A DNA stretch of 64,000 bases. Origin: a virus. Shown one piece after another: positions 23,060-30,979 of the stretch (positions are counted from its first letter, which is position 1; each line of letters begins with the position of its first letter). A model generated the notes under the pieces. It did no database searches. It was not told the DNA's origin and saw only the letters and a list, made by a program, of their open reading frames with translations. The translations under genes were made by a program, and so were the position numbers. Location: positions 1 through 64,000 of IMG/VR virus record IMGVR_UViG_3300027733_001253; one strand, 5' to 3'.

Positions 23060-23849
23060 GAACAGTTTCCTTTCCGCAAATAACATACTTGATTACATAG
23101 TACAATGGATCAAAGTCTTTCCATCCTCTACCTGAATTCATTGTTATACTACTTGGCATCCCGTGATGATTGTTGTGCAATTCTTCTCCAAGCAATAACG
23201 GCTTTAACCACCATATATTAACTGAACGGTCAGTAGTTTCAAAGTTACGATATCCTCCGACAAATTTGCTCTTTGGGGAATGTACTAGTGCTATCAAAAT
23301 CGCATTAGTTTGAAATTGCATTACAGCGGGAATAGCAAAAGCAAAAATAATCAGCATGGGATTTATCAATGCTAATAATAATACATATGATATGATTATA
23401 AGGAAATAGTTCCTATGGAAAAAATTCATTATTGGATTAGACATCAATCTAGCATACACTTTGGGACCAAATACTAACTTAGTCTCATCATAAATTCCCC
23501 ACCATGTTTTCCAAAAGTTAGGTTCTGGATTATGCGGATCTTTATCTTGATCGCTAAATCCATGATGTTTGAGATGCATCAAAGTATATCCAACAGTCGA
23601 ACCTGTGCAACTGACAGTAAAACAAAATGACATTATTATTTCCCACACTTTACTAGTAGTAAAAGTCTTGTGTGTATAGAATCTATGTGCGCCTATACCT
23701 GAACCTAATCCATGCATCAACCAAAATACTATTAAGGTAGTTAACCAATAATACATGTCTCCAAAATAGATAGCAGGAATGATGAATAGGTGCAATGCCC
23801 ATTGTAAATTTTTAACTTTAGTGTGAGTAGGGGTGAATAGTTGTTTCAT
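23049..23849 (-). CDS. Acyl desaturase (delta-9 type, membrane)
   Basis: Three histidine boxes are present: HRFYTH near residue 53, HLKHH near 89 and HNNHH near 225, the di-iron ligands of membrane fatty acyl desaturases. Four hydrophobic segments surround them in the usual arrangement. It is 266 residues long, close to bacterial acyl-lipid/acyl-CoA desaturases. Such enzymes insert a cis double bond using oxygen and a reductant, and desaturases are known from some cyanophages. Its ATG overlaps the upstream stop as ATGA. It may tune host membrane fluidity or modify a lipid tail of the island's product. Confidence 0.88.
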   Translation of the reverse strand: MKQLFTPTHTKVKNLQWALHLFIIPAIYFGDMYYWLTTLIVFWLMHGLGSGIGAHRFYTHKTFTTSKVWEIIMSFCFTVSCTGSTVGYTLMHLKHHGFSDQDKDPHNPEPNFWKTWWGIYDETKLVFGPKVYARLMSNPIMNFFHRNYFLIIISYVLLLALINPMLIIFAFAIPAVMQFQTNAILIALVHSPKSKFVGGYRNFETTDRSVNIWWLKPLLLGEELHNNHHGMPSSITMNSGRGWKDFDPLYYVIKYVICGKETVREV

Positions 23850-24469
23850 GTTGTATTTATTAGCGTTGATAACTTTTCTAAGAATATATCAGGATCAATG
23901 TCATTTGTTGTTTCTTTTCTATACAAAATATACTGAGGAACATTATTAAACATGATTAGATCGTTATCCATCGTATAACTTTTAAGTAAATCAATATGCT
24001 CTGTCCCGTTTCCTATCTGACCGTACCGTTTCCCGCGAATTAAAGCGCGGCACCATGCTTCTAATCGTGTATTATGTGCATATATAGAAACAAAACTGTA
24101 ATCTATTTGTTTAGCAAAATCATTAACAGCCGTTGTTAACATTCCATCATTAGCCCATAATGTACTCCTAACGGATTTTCTAAACCTTTTAAGAACATAA
24201 TACATCATTCCGACCCTAAGAAATCTTCCGTATAACTTTGCGCCACTAATGGCAGCAATCTCGTCATTTACATATACTGCATATAATGCATCAAACCCAA
24301 GAGATTCCCATTTAAGTTTGCTAAATTTCCAAACTTCTTCAGGTATATTTTTATTGTATTTGATATCGTCTGTTAGATAATCTTCAATTGATTTTTCATC
24401 TACGCAGATAATTTCTTTTCTAAAGTTATAAACATCTATACTATTTGCATCAACTATTTTTACGTTCAT
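23846..24469 (-). CDS. GNAT-like acyltransferase, tentative
   Basis: The start is taken at the ATG at 24469 (an ATG three codons earlier is possible); both lie inside the end of the upstream gene. The N-terminus KIVDANSIDVYN matches that of the TauD-like neighbour. A YAVYVNDEIAAISGAKLYGRFLRVGMMY stretch looks like the central beta strands of a GNAT fold, and an SIYAHNTRLEAWCRALI segment resembles the late GNAT helix after beta 5. No clear acetyl-CoA P-loop (Q/RxxGxG/A) is seen. It is 207 residues long. Function uncertain. Confidence 0.45.
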   Translation of the reverse strand: MNVKIVDANSIDVYNFRKEIICVDEKSIEDYLTDDIKYNKNIPEEVWKFSKLKWESLGFDALYAVYVNDEIAAISGAKLYGRFLRVGMMYYVLKRFRKSVRSTLWANDGMLTTAVNDFAKQIDYSFVSIYAHNTRLEAWCRALIRGKRYGQIGNGTEHIDLLKSYTMDNDLIMFNNVPQYILYRKETTNDIDPDIFLEKLSTLINTT

Positions 24470-25175
24470 GCCAATCATCCCAGCTATATATTTTTTCTTT
24501 GTTAGGGTCTTTTATTCCGATAGCATGATCAACTTTACCTAAAGATGATACACGAATAGCATCACTGCTATATTTGGTATATTGTGATGTTATATACTCA
24601 AAAAATTTATCATTATTTAATTCATCACCGGTCCATGGATCACCCCAACATAATGTATATTTTTCTTCAGTTTCATTGTCCATGCCATGTAGTGCAGCAC
24701 CGGACATTAAGTATCCTCTCCAAGAATTAGGAATGTGTATCTGTTCTTTTTTATCGTTGACATAATACAAGGTGTTGTTTCTACCTTTAAGTACTAGTCT
24801 AAGTTTTGGTTCTAATTTTTCCATTTGATCTGCATAACAATCTGTGTGCAACCTCATCTTCATCCCAGGCATTGTTCTAATAATAATTATTCTAGGTCTA
24901 ATATCTGTCATTGGAAAAATAAAATTATTACATAACTCTTTTATCTTTGTGCAATTGTTAGCAAATGACAACCAATACATATCTTTTTTATTATTTACAT
25001 CTTCGTTGCCATATAGACATAGTAGATAAGACTCCCTGAATGTACACCAATACCAGTATTTGTCAGGGATATTATCTATTTCCTTAGCCATAATCAAGAT
25101 ATCTTCATCCGTCACAGGAAAATCAAGTTGCATTGCTGCTAAATCTATAATTTTTTTCTTCCAAAGATTTTTCAT
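24450..25175 (-). CDS. AspH-like 2-oxoglutarate/Fe(II) oxygenase, second copy
   Basis: The ATG at 25175, right after the preceding stop, is preferred over one 36 nt upstream. MRLHTDCY carries H-x-D, followed by LRLVLKG, a turn with LYYVND, and ALHGMDNETEEKYTLCW with the distal His, the order of aspartyl/asparaginyl hydroxylase cupins. The Arg for 2-oxoglutarate is not certain. It is 241 residues long. Unlike the 20354 gene it lacks the HYPI segment, so it is a distant relative. It overlaps the downstream gene by 20 nt. Confidence 0.65.
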   Translation of the reverse strand: MKNLWKKKIIDLAAMQLDFPVTDEDILIMAKEIDNIPDKYWYWCTFRESYLLCLYGNEDVNNKKDMYWLSFANNCTKIKELCNNFIFPMTDIRPRIIIIRTMPGMKMRLHTDCYADQMEKLEPKLRLVLKGRNNTLYYVNDKKEQIHIPNSWRGYLMSGAALHGMDNETEEKYTLCWGDPWTGDELNNDKFFEYITSQYTKYSSDAIRVSSLGKVDHAIGIKDPNKEKIYSWDDWHERKNS

Positions 25176-25176
25176 A

Positions 25177-25845
25177 TTATTCGGCTGATATAAGAAAAGA
25201 ACGGGTGTCACCGGAATCCCATTTGATAGGATTGTTCTTATTTAGTTTTTTTAATTCTTCTTTCGTTGCAGTTTGAATAGGTGTTATATGCAATTCATCT
25301 ATATTAGCAGTTGAAGGAGATTCAATTATCCATTTAGTATAATTTGCAATCTCGACCGTATCAAAGTGTGAAAAATGTCCCCATTGATTGAGTGTTTTTT
25401 CTGTTGATACTCCACCAAAGCTAAAATATGTACATTTTATTTTTGAATTGTACCAAGTAACATGTTTGGACAAAGACCTATTTAAATCTCTAAGCGCACG
25501 TTTTTCAATAGGATATAATCTATTGTCTGGTCTATAAAAATAATCAACTGCTGAACCAAAACTAATTATATGCCCTTGATGTTTTTCTACTTTCCATTCG
25601 GTCCATACTGCTTGCAATATGCGTGTTTGCCCAAAATTTGGTATCAAAGCAGAATTGATTACTATATCATAGTCTTTGCTTATTTTAGCTAATTCAAAAA
25701 CATTAGTATCAATAGTTAAATCCATTTGATATGTTGAATTATCTGATCTTGAAACAGTATGTGCTTCTGGATAAATATTGACAATTTCTTTTGATATATC
25801 TTTGTCAGGGTTACCTGTTATAAGAATTTTAAGTTTTGTCATCAC
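25177..25845 (-). CDS. SDR/Rossmann-fold reductase-like protein
   Basis: An N-terminal strand KILITGNPDKDISKEI fits a degenerate TGxxxGxx nucleotide loop. INSALIP takes the NNAG position, IISFGSAVDYF holds the catalytic Ser, and YPIEK is the YxxxK pair. The protein ends with a typical SDR substrate-loop region. It is 222 residues long. It differs clearly from the other SDR at 19809. It overlaps the DUF2061 gene upstream by 17 nt, and its stop is 1 nt before the next start. Confidence 0.7.
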   Translation of the reverse strand: MMTKLKILITGNPDKDISKEIVNIYPEAHTVSRSDNSTYQMDLTIDTNVFELAKISKDYDIVINSALIPNFGQTRILQAVWTEWKVEKHQGHIISFGSAVDYFYRPDNRLYPIEKRALRDLNRSLSKHVTWYNSKIKCTYFSFGGVSTEKTLNQWGHFSHFDTVEIANYTKWIIESPSTANIDELHITPIQTATKEELKKLNKNNPIKWDSGDTRSFLISAE

Positions 25846-26044
25846 TTATTCCCCATTTTATTTTTAACCATATACGTTCATGTATGTAATAGTCGATGCT
25901 TAATAAAATGTGTAAAGCAGTAGCAAATCCAGCTGCACTACTTAAATTCCCAGTAAACAAATATGTCCATACTATGGTAAACACCCATGCAGTTAAGCGA
26001 TAGGTGATCATTCTAAGTATAGTTCTTTTATGGGTTTCTATCAC
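25829..26044 (-). CDS. DUF2061 family small membrane protein
   Basis: The 71-residue product has two transmembrane segments (about residues 14-32 and 37-52) and ends with YYIHERIWLKIKWG, the hallmark of DUF2061 proteins (R-x-x-S/T-W-R, TG, then HERxW). The family is found in bacteria and in some aquatic phages and its function is unknown. Translation starts at GTG directly after the rubredoxin stop. It begins the accessory operon that runs to 22223. Confidence 0.8.
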   Translation of the reverse strand: MIETHKRTILRMITYRLTAWVFTIVWTYLFTGNLSSAAGFATALHILLSIDYYIHERIWLKIKWGISDDKT

Positions 26045-26173
26045 TTATAGCAATTCATAATCTTCTTTGCCGCATCCGCACTCAGGGCAAACATGGTCGT
26101 CAGGAAGTTGTTCCCATTTACCTTCAATTGTTTCATCGTGGACATGGCCGCATACTACGCATATATGTTCCAT
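26045..26173 (-). CDS. Rubredoxin (42 residues)
   Basis: C5-x2-C8-G and C29-P-x-C32-G, separated by 20 residues with a conserved W in between, are the four iron ligands of a rubredoxin-type FeS4 site; an additional C34 is present. Its ATG overlaps the rubrerythrin stop as TAATG. Ordinary rubrerythrins carry this domain fused at their C-terminus, so here one protein is encoded as two. It would pass electrons to the rubrerythrin di-iron site. Confidence 0.88.
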   Translation of the reverse strand: MEHICVVCGHVHDETIEGKWEQLPDDHVCPECGCGKEDYELL

Positions 26174-26634
26174 TATACTGCCTCCTTATATGTTGTTAGA
26201 TGTTTTTGATATGCCTCAGCATGACGCTTTTCAATCTTAGCTAATGCACCAAAGCGTTTTTCAGCTTTGGTTAGCAATGCTTTGAATTGCTCCGCATGTT
26301 CTTTTGATTCTTGAATTTGCATATTCGCTTCATTAGCAAAAACCATATTACCTTCAAATTCAGCCGTTTCTTTGAATTCAGGATACATATGTTCAAATTC
26401 ATAAGTCTCCCCGTCAATTGCCATTTGTAAGCATTCTTCAGTAGTTGGCTTCTTGATCATTAACTCTAGATGTCCCCATGCATGTAGAATCTCTTGATCT
26501 GCGGTGTGTTCAAAATGTTTTGCTATTTCTTCATTACCTTCTTCTCGGGCAATTTTAGCAAAGTAACGATACTTAGTGTGTGCTTGTGATTCGCCAGCAA
26601 AAGCGTCGGCTAAGTTTTGCATTGTTTGTGACAT
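26173..26634 (-). CDS. Rubrerythrin, ferritin-like domain only
   Basis: Residues 12-145 form the four-helix ferritin-like domain with two E...ExxH halves: ES-QAH near 15, a central EILHA with ExxH, E residues in EFEGNM and NEAN, and a late EKRH. These bind the di-iron centre that reduces hydrogen peroxide. The C-terminal rubredoxin domain of classical rubrerythrin is absent and is supplied by the overlapping next ORF. It is 153 residues long. A GATAAATA octamer lies 25 bp upstream. It probably protects oxygen-sensitive Fe-S enzymes of the phage or host. Confidence 0.9.
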   Translation of the reverse strand: MSQTMQNLADAFAGESQAHTKYRYFAKIAREEGNEEIAKHFEHTADQEILHAWGHLELMIKKPTTEECLQMAIDGETYEFEHMYPEFKETAEFEGNMVFANEANMQIQESKEHAEQFKALLTKAEKRFGALAKIEKRHAEAYQKHLTTYKEAV

Positions 26635-26658
26635 AAATCCTCCTAGTGTGTCTAACAG

Positions 26659-26666
26659 TATTTATC
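26659..26666 (-). promoter_or_regulatory. T4 late-promoter-like octamer (GATAAATA)
   Basis: The minus strand reads GATAAATA, one base off the T4 late consensus, 25 bp upstream of rubrerythrin, followed by AGGAGG as ribosome-binding site. Confidence 0.4.
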
Positions 26667-26679
26667 TGGTCACAAACAG

Positions 26680-26976
26680 TCAATCTTCTTTTATTGTCAA
26701 ACCATTACTATGTTTTCCTCTAGGATGTTCTACATCTTGGTCAAAGCGTTGTTCTTGAATAGTCTTGTGACCAAATACTTTCTCACTATGACATAACAGA
26801 CATTTTGGATTACCACAATCCAATGCATGATGTTTTGCTAGACGATGTGGTTCTTTGATGAATTTGTCATGACCTGCATGACCCATCTCCTTAGCGATTT
26901 GCAATTGTTTGGTGATGGCATTGTCGTCCTTAAGCAAGCGTTTACTGTGCTTAATTTTATCTTCTTCTGTACTCAT
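26680..26976 (-). CDS. Small phage protein with CGNPKCLLC zinc-like motif
   Basis: The 98-residue hydrophilic protein has an LDCGNPKCLLCHSEKVFG core with three cysteines and a nearby His cluster (AKHHALD), suggesting a zinc-binding site. Similar CGNPKC small proteins occur as hypotheticals in T4-like phages from water, as far as I recall. Its stop lies 45 nt from the rubrerythrin start, and one base separates its start from the iscU stop. Function unknown. Confidence 0.7.
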   Translation of the reverse strand: MSTEEDKIKHSKRLLKDDNAITKQLQIAKEMGHAGHDKFIKEPHRLAKHHALDCGNPKCLLCHSEKVFGHKTIQEQRFDQDVEHPRGKHSNGLTIKED

Positions 26977-26977
26977 G

Positions 26978-27358
26978 TTAGTGCCTGTTACGGTAATCTG
27001 CTACTGCGGCTTTGATGGCGTCCTCGGCGAGGATACTACAATGGATTTTGACTGGTGGGAGGGCGAGGTGTTCGGCGATGAGTGAGTTTTTGAGGGCTCC
27101 AGCTTCATCCAGTGTTTTACCCTTGACCCACTCTGTGACAAGACTTGAAGAAGCAATTGCCGACCCACACCCATATGTCTTAAATTTGGCATCTGTTATT
27201 AACCCCGTTTCTTTATCTACTTTAATTTGCAGTTTCATTACGTCACCGCAAGCTGGGGCACCGACCATTCCTGTACCCACATCTTCATCTTCTTTACTAA
27301 AACTACCCACGTTACGTGGGTTCTCATAGTGATCTACAACTTGTTGAGAATATGCCAT
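26978..27358 (-). CDS. iscU: IscU-type Fe-S cluster scaffold
   Basis: The three cluster ligands are present in their family contexts: APACGD, YGCGSAIASSS and PVKIHCSILAEDAIKAA. At 126 residues it matches IscU (about 128). IscU assembles [2Fe-2S] and [4Fe-4S] clusters with host cysteine desulfurase IscS, which binds near the C-terminal region. No iscS is visible here, so it must rely on the host enzyme. Its start overlaps the previous small ORF as TAATG. A phage iscU is notable next to ten radical SAM genes, each of which needs at least one [4Fe-4S] cluster. Confidence 0.93.
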   Translation of the reverse strand: MAYSQQVVDHYENPRNVGSFSKEDEDVGTGMVGAPACGDVMKLQIKVDKETGLITDAKFKTYGCGSAIASSSLVTEWVKGKTLDEAGALKNSLIAEHLALPPVKIHCSILAEDAIKAAVADYRNRH

Positions 27359-27480
27359 TATTTAGCCTCTTTATTAAACATTGATAAAACTTTTGCTTGA
27401 ATGTTTTTAGCAAATTGTGGTTGAGGGAAGTTCCATCCGACGAATGCACCTAACAATAAATATAACAAAGTTTCTAACAT
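27358..27480 (-). CDS. Small single-pass membrane protein (40 residues)
   Basis: The ORF starts MLETLLYLLLGAFVGW, a single membrane segment, followed by NFPQPQFAKNIQ and a basic tail. AGGAGATAT precedes the ATG. Comparable LGAFVGWN-type mini-proteins are frequent in T4-like aquatic phages. It is coupled to iscU through TAATG. Function unknown. Confidence 0.75.
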   Translation of the reverse strand: MLETLLYLLLGAFVGWNFPQPQFAKNIQAKVLSMFNKEAK

Positions 27481-27501
27481 AATATATCTCCTGTGTTGTA
27501 T

Positions 27502-27978
27502 TTAGTCGGACGATTTATCTTCTACTACAATCCAATTTAATTTAAACAAATCTTTGCGTATTTCATCGGTAACAACACTTTCAGCTACATGCGCTTTAGT
27601 CTCAAGTAGTCTTTTCTTTGAATCTTCACTTAAAATACCCCACTGATCTTCGTCCGCATCAACTATACCACTACAGTACCAATCCAAATAATCACCTTCA
27701 CCGCGTATTTCAGAAATGACTCCACCTGCATGTCTCCAACTGCAACTCCATTTTTTCTCAGTTAGTATAGGCCATACATCATTACGCATAAAGTCATTGT
27801 TGCACATTGCCGCATATAGATGTTGGGCATAGACTTTATCACTTTTAACTTTTTCTATGATCCACTCAGTAGTAAGTAAATCATATTCTAAGTTATCTTG
27901 TTTAGGAATCAGTATGCCATCTTCTTTTGATGATAGATACTTTTCCCAATTCCAATCTAGCTTACTATCATCAATCAT
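27502..27978 (-). CDS. Conserved phage hypothetical protein
   Basis: This 158-residue soluble protein contains WSCSWRHAGGVISEIRGEGDYLDWYCSGI near residues 78-106, a stretch I associate with hypotheticals of T4-like aquatic phages. Acidic and Trp-rich, no membrane segment or signal. It overlaps the upstream SleB gene by 8 nt, so the two are coupled. No function is proposed. Confidence 0.7.
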   Translation of the reverse strand: MIDDSKLDWNWEKYLSSKEDGILIPKQDNLEYDLLTTEWIIEKVKSDKVYAQHLYAAMCNNDFMRNDVWPILTEKKWSCSWRHAGGVISEIRGEGDYLDWYCSGIVDADEDQWGILSEDSKKRLLETKAHVAESVVTDEIRKDLFKLNWIVVEDKSSD

Positions 27979-28513
27979 CAGTTTTTTTGACTCTTTGCTT
28001 GCTATAGAAAATGTGATTACCTATCTTTGCTACTTGCTTGTATGGCCACGATGGATCAACATGTATCGAATGAAAGAACAATGTTGTCTTTGGAACAACA
28101 TCTTTATACATGCCTGTCATTACTTGGTACGCAATCATTTCTGCTTGCTTGTATCTTGCGCTTGCAGGGTTAGGATCACCTTTGCCCTCGCAAACCCAGC
28201 TAAACTGACATACAACATTTTCATTGATTGTAGTCTTTTGATAGATTACTTTGCATGGAGTCTCGGCGAACCCATGATTAACACGATTCATTACTACTCT
28301 GGCGACAGCGGCTTGACCAGGCATTATCTCAGCGCCCGCTTCATAATATATATTTTTTGCCATACACGCAAGTTGTTTCATGTCAATTTTCTTCAGAGTA
28401 GGTATACTAATCTCTGGTAAATTGTACAATGATTGTGTTGGCAAAGGAATAACCATGAATGATAAAAACATCATGGACAGTAATACTATTTTATTTTTTA
28501 ATGATAAAAACAT
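27971..28513 (-). CDS. SleB-type cell-wall hydrolase (Hydrolase_2), membrane-anchored
   Basis: The ATG at 28513 with GGAAA upstream is preferred over one 45 nt earlier. Residues 1-25 form an N-terminal hydrophobic signal/anchor. LACMAKNIYYEAGAEIMPGQ and VARVVMNRV, then the late THLFFHSI-like FFHS segment, are the core of the SleB/CwlJ hydrolase_2 family; the Glu in YYEA is the likely catalytic acid. It probably cuts host peptidoglycan during lysis or entry. It is transcribed from a promoter-like palindromic leader (28526-28572). Confidence 0.83.
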   Translation of the reverse strand: MFLSLKNKIVLLSMMFLSFMVIPLPTQSLYNLPEISIPTLKKIDMKQLACMAKNIYYEAGAEIMPGQAAVARVVMNRVNHGFAETPCKVIYQKTTINENVVCQFSWVCEGKGDPNPASARYKQAEMIAYQVMTGMYKDVVPKTTLFFHSIHVDPSWPYKQVAKIGNHIFYSKQRVKKTDD

Positions 28514-28525
28514 AATTTTCCTTTT

Positions 28526-28572
28526 CTGTAGTATACTACAGTTTTGATTAATAACCAAATGTTTTGGTTATT
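28526..28572 (-). promoter_or_regulatory. Leader with two palindromes and sigma70-like promoter
   Basis: A 10-bp inverted repeat AATAACCAAA/TTTGGTTATT (28550-28572, 3-nt loop) covers the stop of the upstream gene and could act as a terminator or stability hairpin. It is followed by a perfect 16-bp palindrome CTGTAGTATACTACAG (28526-28541). On the minus strand TTGGTT, 17 bp and TATACT form a promoter-like pair running through both. The palindrome over the -10 would suit a repressor. Confidence 0.5.
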
Positions 28573-30709
28573 GAACCCAGCAATCACAATTACATGTGAT
28601 TACATCATTGATAGCTTGCGCTATTGAAGGTACTGAAGGTAACAGTACCGAAGAATTGTCTATAGTATTTAGCGGAATTGGAATGATATTCACAGGTTCT
28701 GCTAAACTTCCGGGTATTACTATTGGGTCAGGTGCTGTTATAATACTTGTATCAGCAGGATATGCTGGTGCAGCATCTGGTGCATTTAATGGAACATTAT
28801 CTGGTATATTGTTATCTAATGGAATTCCAACTAAATTCAATCTAGTTTGATTTCTATTCTCACGCATCATACCCACTATACTTTGTCCAGTTACATTAGT
28901 TAAATTACTAATAGCTTCTAATGTTTGTGCAGCCATATTAGGTTGAGTATCTAATGCATAATTAGGTATACTATCTACAAAACTATATACAGTTGGTGTC
29001 TTGTATACTACAGTACTAATTCCGTTATACCTAGCACGTTGTTCTATGTTTAATTGTGTTGCAGTTTTACTATATAAACTATTAAGTTGTGTTGCTTGAA
29101 TTGAAGATAAATTCATTATTGTTGATATCTCAGCATTTGCCAAATCAATTTGTGCTTGTACTGCTGCATCTAATCCAAGAGTAGCACCTTGCGTAGCAGT
29201 ATATAAAGTTGCGTATATAGTTGCTAATGTTGGTGTTTGAATAGATAGTATTAGTGTTTGCATCAATTCCCATGGATAAGGTAATCCAGACATTGAACCA
29301 AAGAAATCACTATATGTATATGTATTACTTGCTCCACTACCCAATGCTATTGAAGTCAATGCTATCTGTGCATTGATTGTGTCAGTTGGAACAGTTGTTC
29401 CATTGACTAAATTTAATCCTTGAGTAGTTTCTAAGTTTGCTGCTACTTGAGCAAACTTTTCTATAGGAACATTAGTGATGTTTTTTATCTGCTGCATTGA
29501 CATACTGAATGCGCCCGCTGCAACTGCTATATCTGCTGGTATTAAATCTTGTAAATAAGACCCAAATCCTTGTGGTATAACTTGTACATTGTTAATACTA
29601 CTATATCCAGTATATGATACTTGTGCAGTACCAGACGGTGATGTTGACCCTATTTGTGCTTTTATAGCTGGTGCAGTTAAACCTGAATTCAAACTTCCAC
29701 TACTAGTATATATAGGATAGTAAGTCTTGCTGTTTGTAGATTGTGTTTGTCCTACATTGTATACCGGAACCGTTAGTGTCAGATAGCTATTAGGAAACAT
29801 TTTACTTGGGTTCAATAAATCTGCTAAAGTGTCCAATCCTGTTGTCTTGCAATTTAACGAAATCAATATTTCATCTAAGTCAACACCTGCTATTATCAAG
29901 AATGCACCATAAATCATTTGTTGTTGATTTGCTGTTACATTATTATTGCTAGTTGCTCTATCTACATCAGATACTGACAATCCACTTGCGAGTAATGCTA
30001 TACGCAATGATGTTGTTAACCCATTAACATTCTTTATAGTAGCTAATAGATTAGAAGGTAGTCCAAATGTAGCGATAGTTTTTAAGTCTAGTGCTTTACC
30101 TAAATTAATTAAATCTTGACCAAAATTAGTAGTTGATAAACTTACACCAGTTATATCTGCTGTAGTCAAGTCATTCATATTACTATAAGTGCCTGTCAAA
30201 AATTCTAGAGAATTTTGTAAAGTCATTATAGATTGATTTGATTGGCTTATATATGATCCAGCTTGTTGGAAAGAACCCAAAAAATCTATATAGCTTGGTA
30301 AACTAGAATTATAATTGTATTCGTTATATGCTTGCCAAGCGAATAATCTGTAATATCCATAGCTAGCATTTTGTCCAGTGTAAGCAAAGTTGTAACTTTG
30401 ACTACCCGAGTATGTACTTGGTGGGCTATTGCCTAGTGCAGGGATAGTTGTACTACCTATTGCTAATAAATTAGTATAGGTTGACAATGATATATCACCG
30501 GCATTATATCTTACCCATCCTTGTCTTATTGCATTTGTTAAGTTATTAAGTACAGTATTAGAGATTATTGTACCGTAGGTATAAGTGCTAATACTAGTAC
30601 TGGAACCCATATAAGAAGCAGAGGTAGAATTAATTCCTATGCCAGTATTTTGCAATAACCCGCTTAGTACGTTAACGCCCAAAGGACTTTGTTTTCCTGA
30701 ATCACTCAT
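28568..30709 (-). CDS. Large virion structural protein (tail/baseplate region)
   Basis: The 713-residue protein is rich in Ser, Thr, Asn, Ile and Leu, with long helical stretches (e.g. ATLYTATQGATLGLDAAVQAQ) and no enzyme motif. Its C-terminus is proline-rich and ends CNCDCW. It starts in a 4-nt overlap with the PAAR gene, so it is made together with the spike tip. Baseplate-hub-associated proteins of this size sit next to PAAR genes in T4-like phages; that is context only, and I do not recognise the family. Confidence 0.65.
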   Translation of the reverse strand: MSDSGKQSPLGVNVLSGLLQNTGIGINSTSASYMGSSTSISTYTYGTIISNTVLNNLTNAIRQGWVRYNAGDISLSTYTNLLAIGSTTIPALGNSPPSTYSGSQSYNFAYTGQNASYGYYRLFAWQAYNEYNYNSSLPSYIDFLGSFQQAGSYISQSNQSIMTLQNSLEFLTGTYSNMNDLTTADITGVSLSTTNFGQDLINLGKALDLKTIATFGLPSNLLATIKNVNGLTTSLRIALLASGLSVSDVDRATSNNNVTANQQQMIYGAFLIIAGVDLDEILISLNCKTTGLDTLADLLNPSKMFPNSYLTLTVPVYNVGQTQSTNSKTYYPIYTSSGSLNSGLTAPAIKAQIGSTSPSGTAQVSYTGYSSINNVQVIPQGFGSYLQDLIPADIAVAAGAFSMSMQQIKNITNVPIEKFAQVAANLETTQGLNLVNGTTVPTDTINAQIALTSIALGSGASNTYTYSDFFGSMSGLPYPWELMQTLILSIQTPTLATIYATLYTATQGATLGLDAAVQAQIDLANAEISTIMNLSSIQATQLNSLYSKTATQLNIEQRARYNGISTVVYKTPTVYSFVDSIPNYALDTQPNMAAQTLEAISNLTNVTGQSIVGMMRENRNQTRLNLVGIPLDNNIPDNVPLNAPDAAPAYPADTSIITAPDPIVIPGSLAEPVNIIPIPLNTIDNSSVLLPSVPSIAQAINDVITCNCDCWVQ

Positions 30710-30978
30710 GGTACAAACACATCCTCGCTGCCTTTAACAATACGATGTCCGCAGCTATTACCCGACCCAACTCTTAGTACAGCAACACCTTCAGCGAATA
30801 CTGTTGGACTAGCTTCTGTAGTATACGCAACATTCTCACTGTGTTCATCTTCGCCATGCCCCGATAATCTACTAACATGTAAACCGATTGGGATTCCATT
30901 AACATAAACCGTCTTGGCGCCGCGTAATATTCTACCGCCTTCTTGATTTGTGTCACCCAATCTGCTTACTTTTGCCAT
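30706..30978 (-). CDS. PAAR-domain spike-tip protein
   Basis: The 90-residue protein has the PAAR pattern: an N-terminal LGDTNQEGG turn, regularly spaced glycines and NGIPIGLH, and metal-type residues (H in GLHV, H in SGHG, C and H in NSCGH). PAAR proteins fold as a sharp beta cone with bound zinc that caps the gp5-like spike and pierces the host envelope. It overlaps the next structural gene as ATGA. Confidence 0.85.
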   Translation of the reverse strand: MAKVSRLGDTNQEGGRILRGAKTVYVNGIPIGLHVSRLSGHGEDEHSENVAYTTEASPTVFAEGVAVLRVGSGNSCGHRIVKGSEDVFVP

Positions 30979-30979
30979 A

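Noticed and set aside
23854-23861. AATAAATA as late promoter of the desaturase gene
   Set aside because: It lies only about 5 bp before the ATG, which would make the transcript leaderless; the gene is better explained by coupling to the upstream gene.
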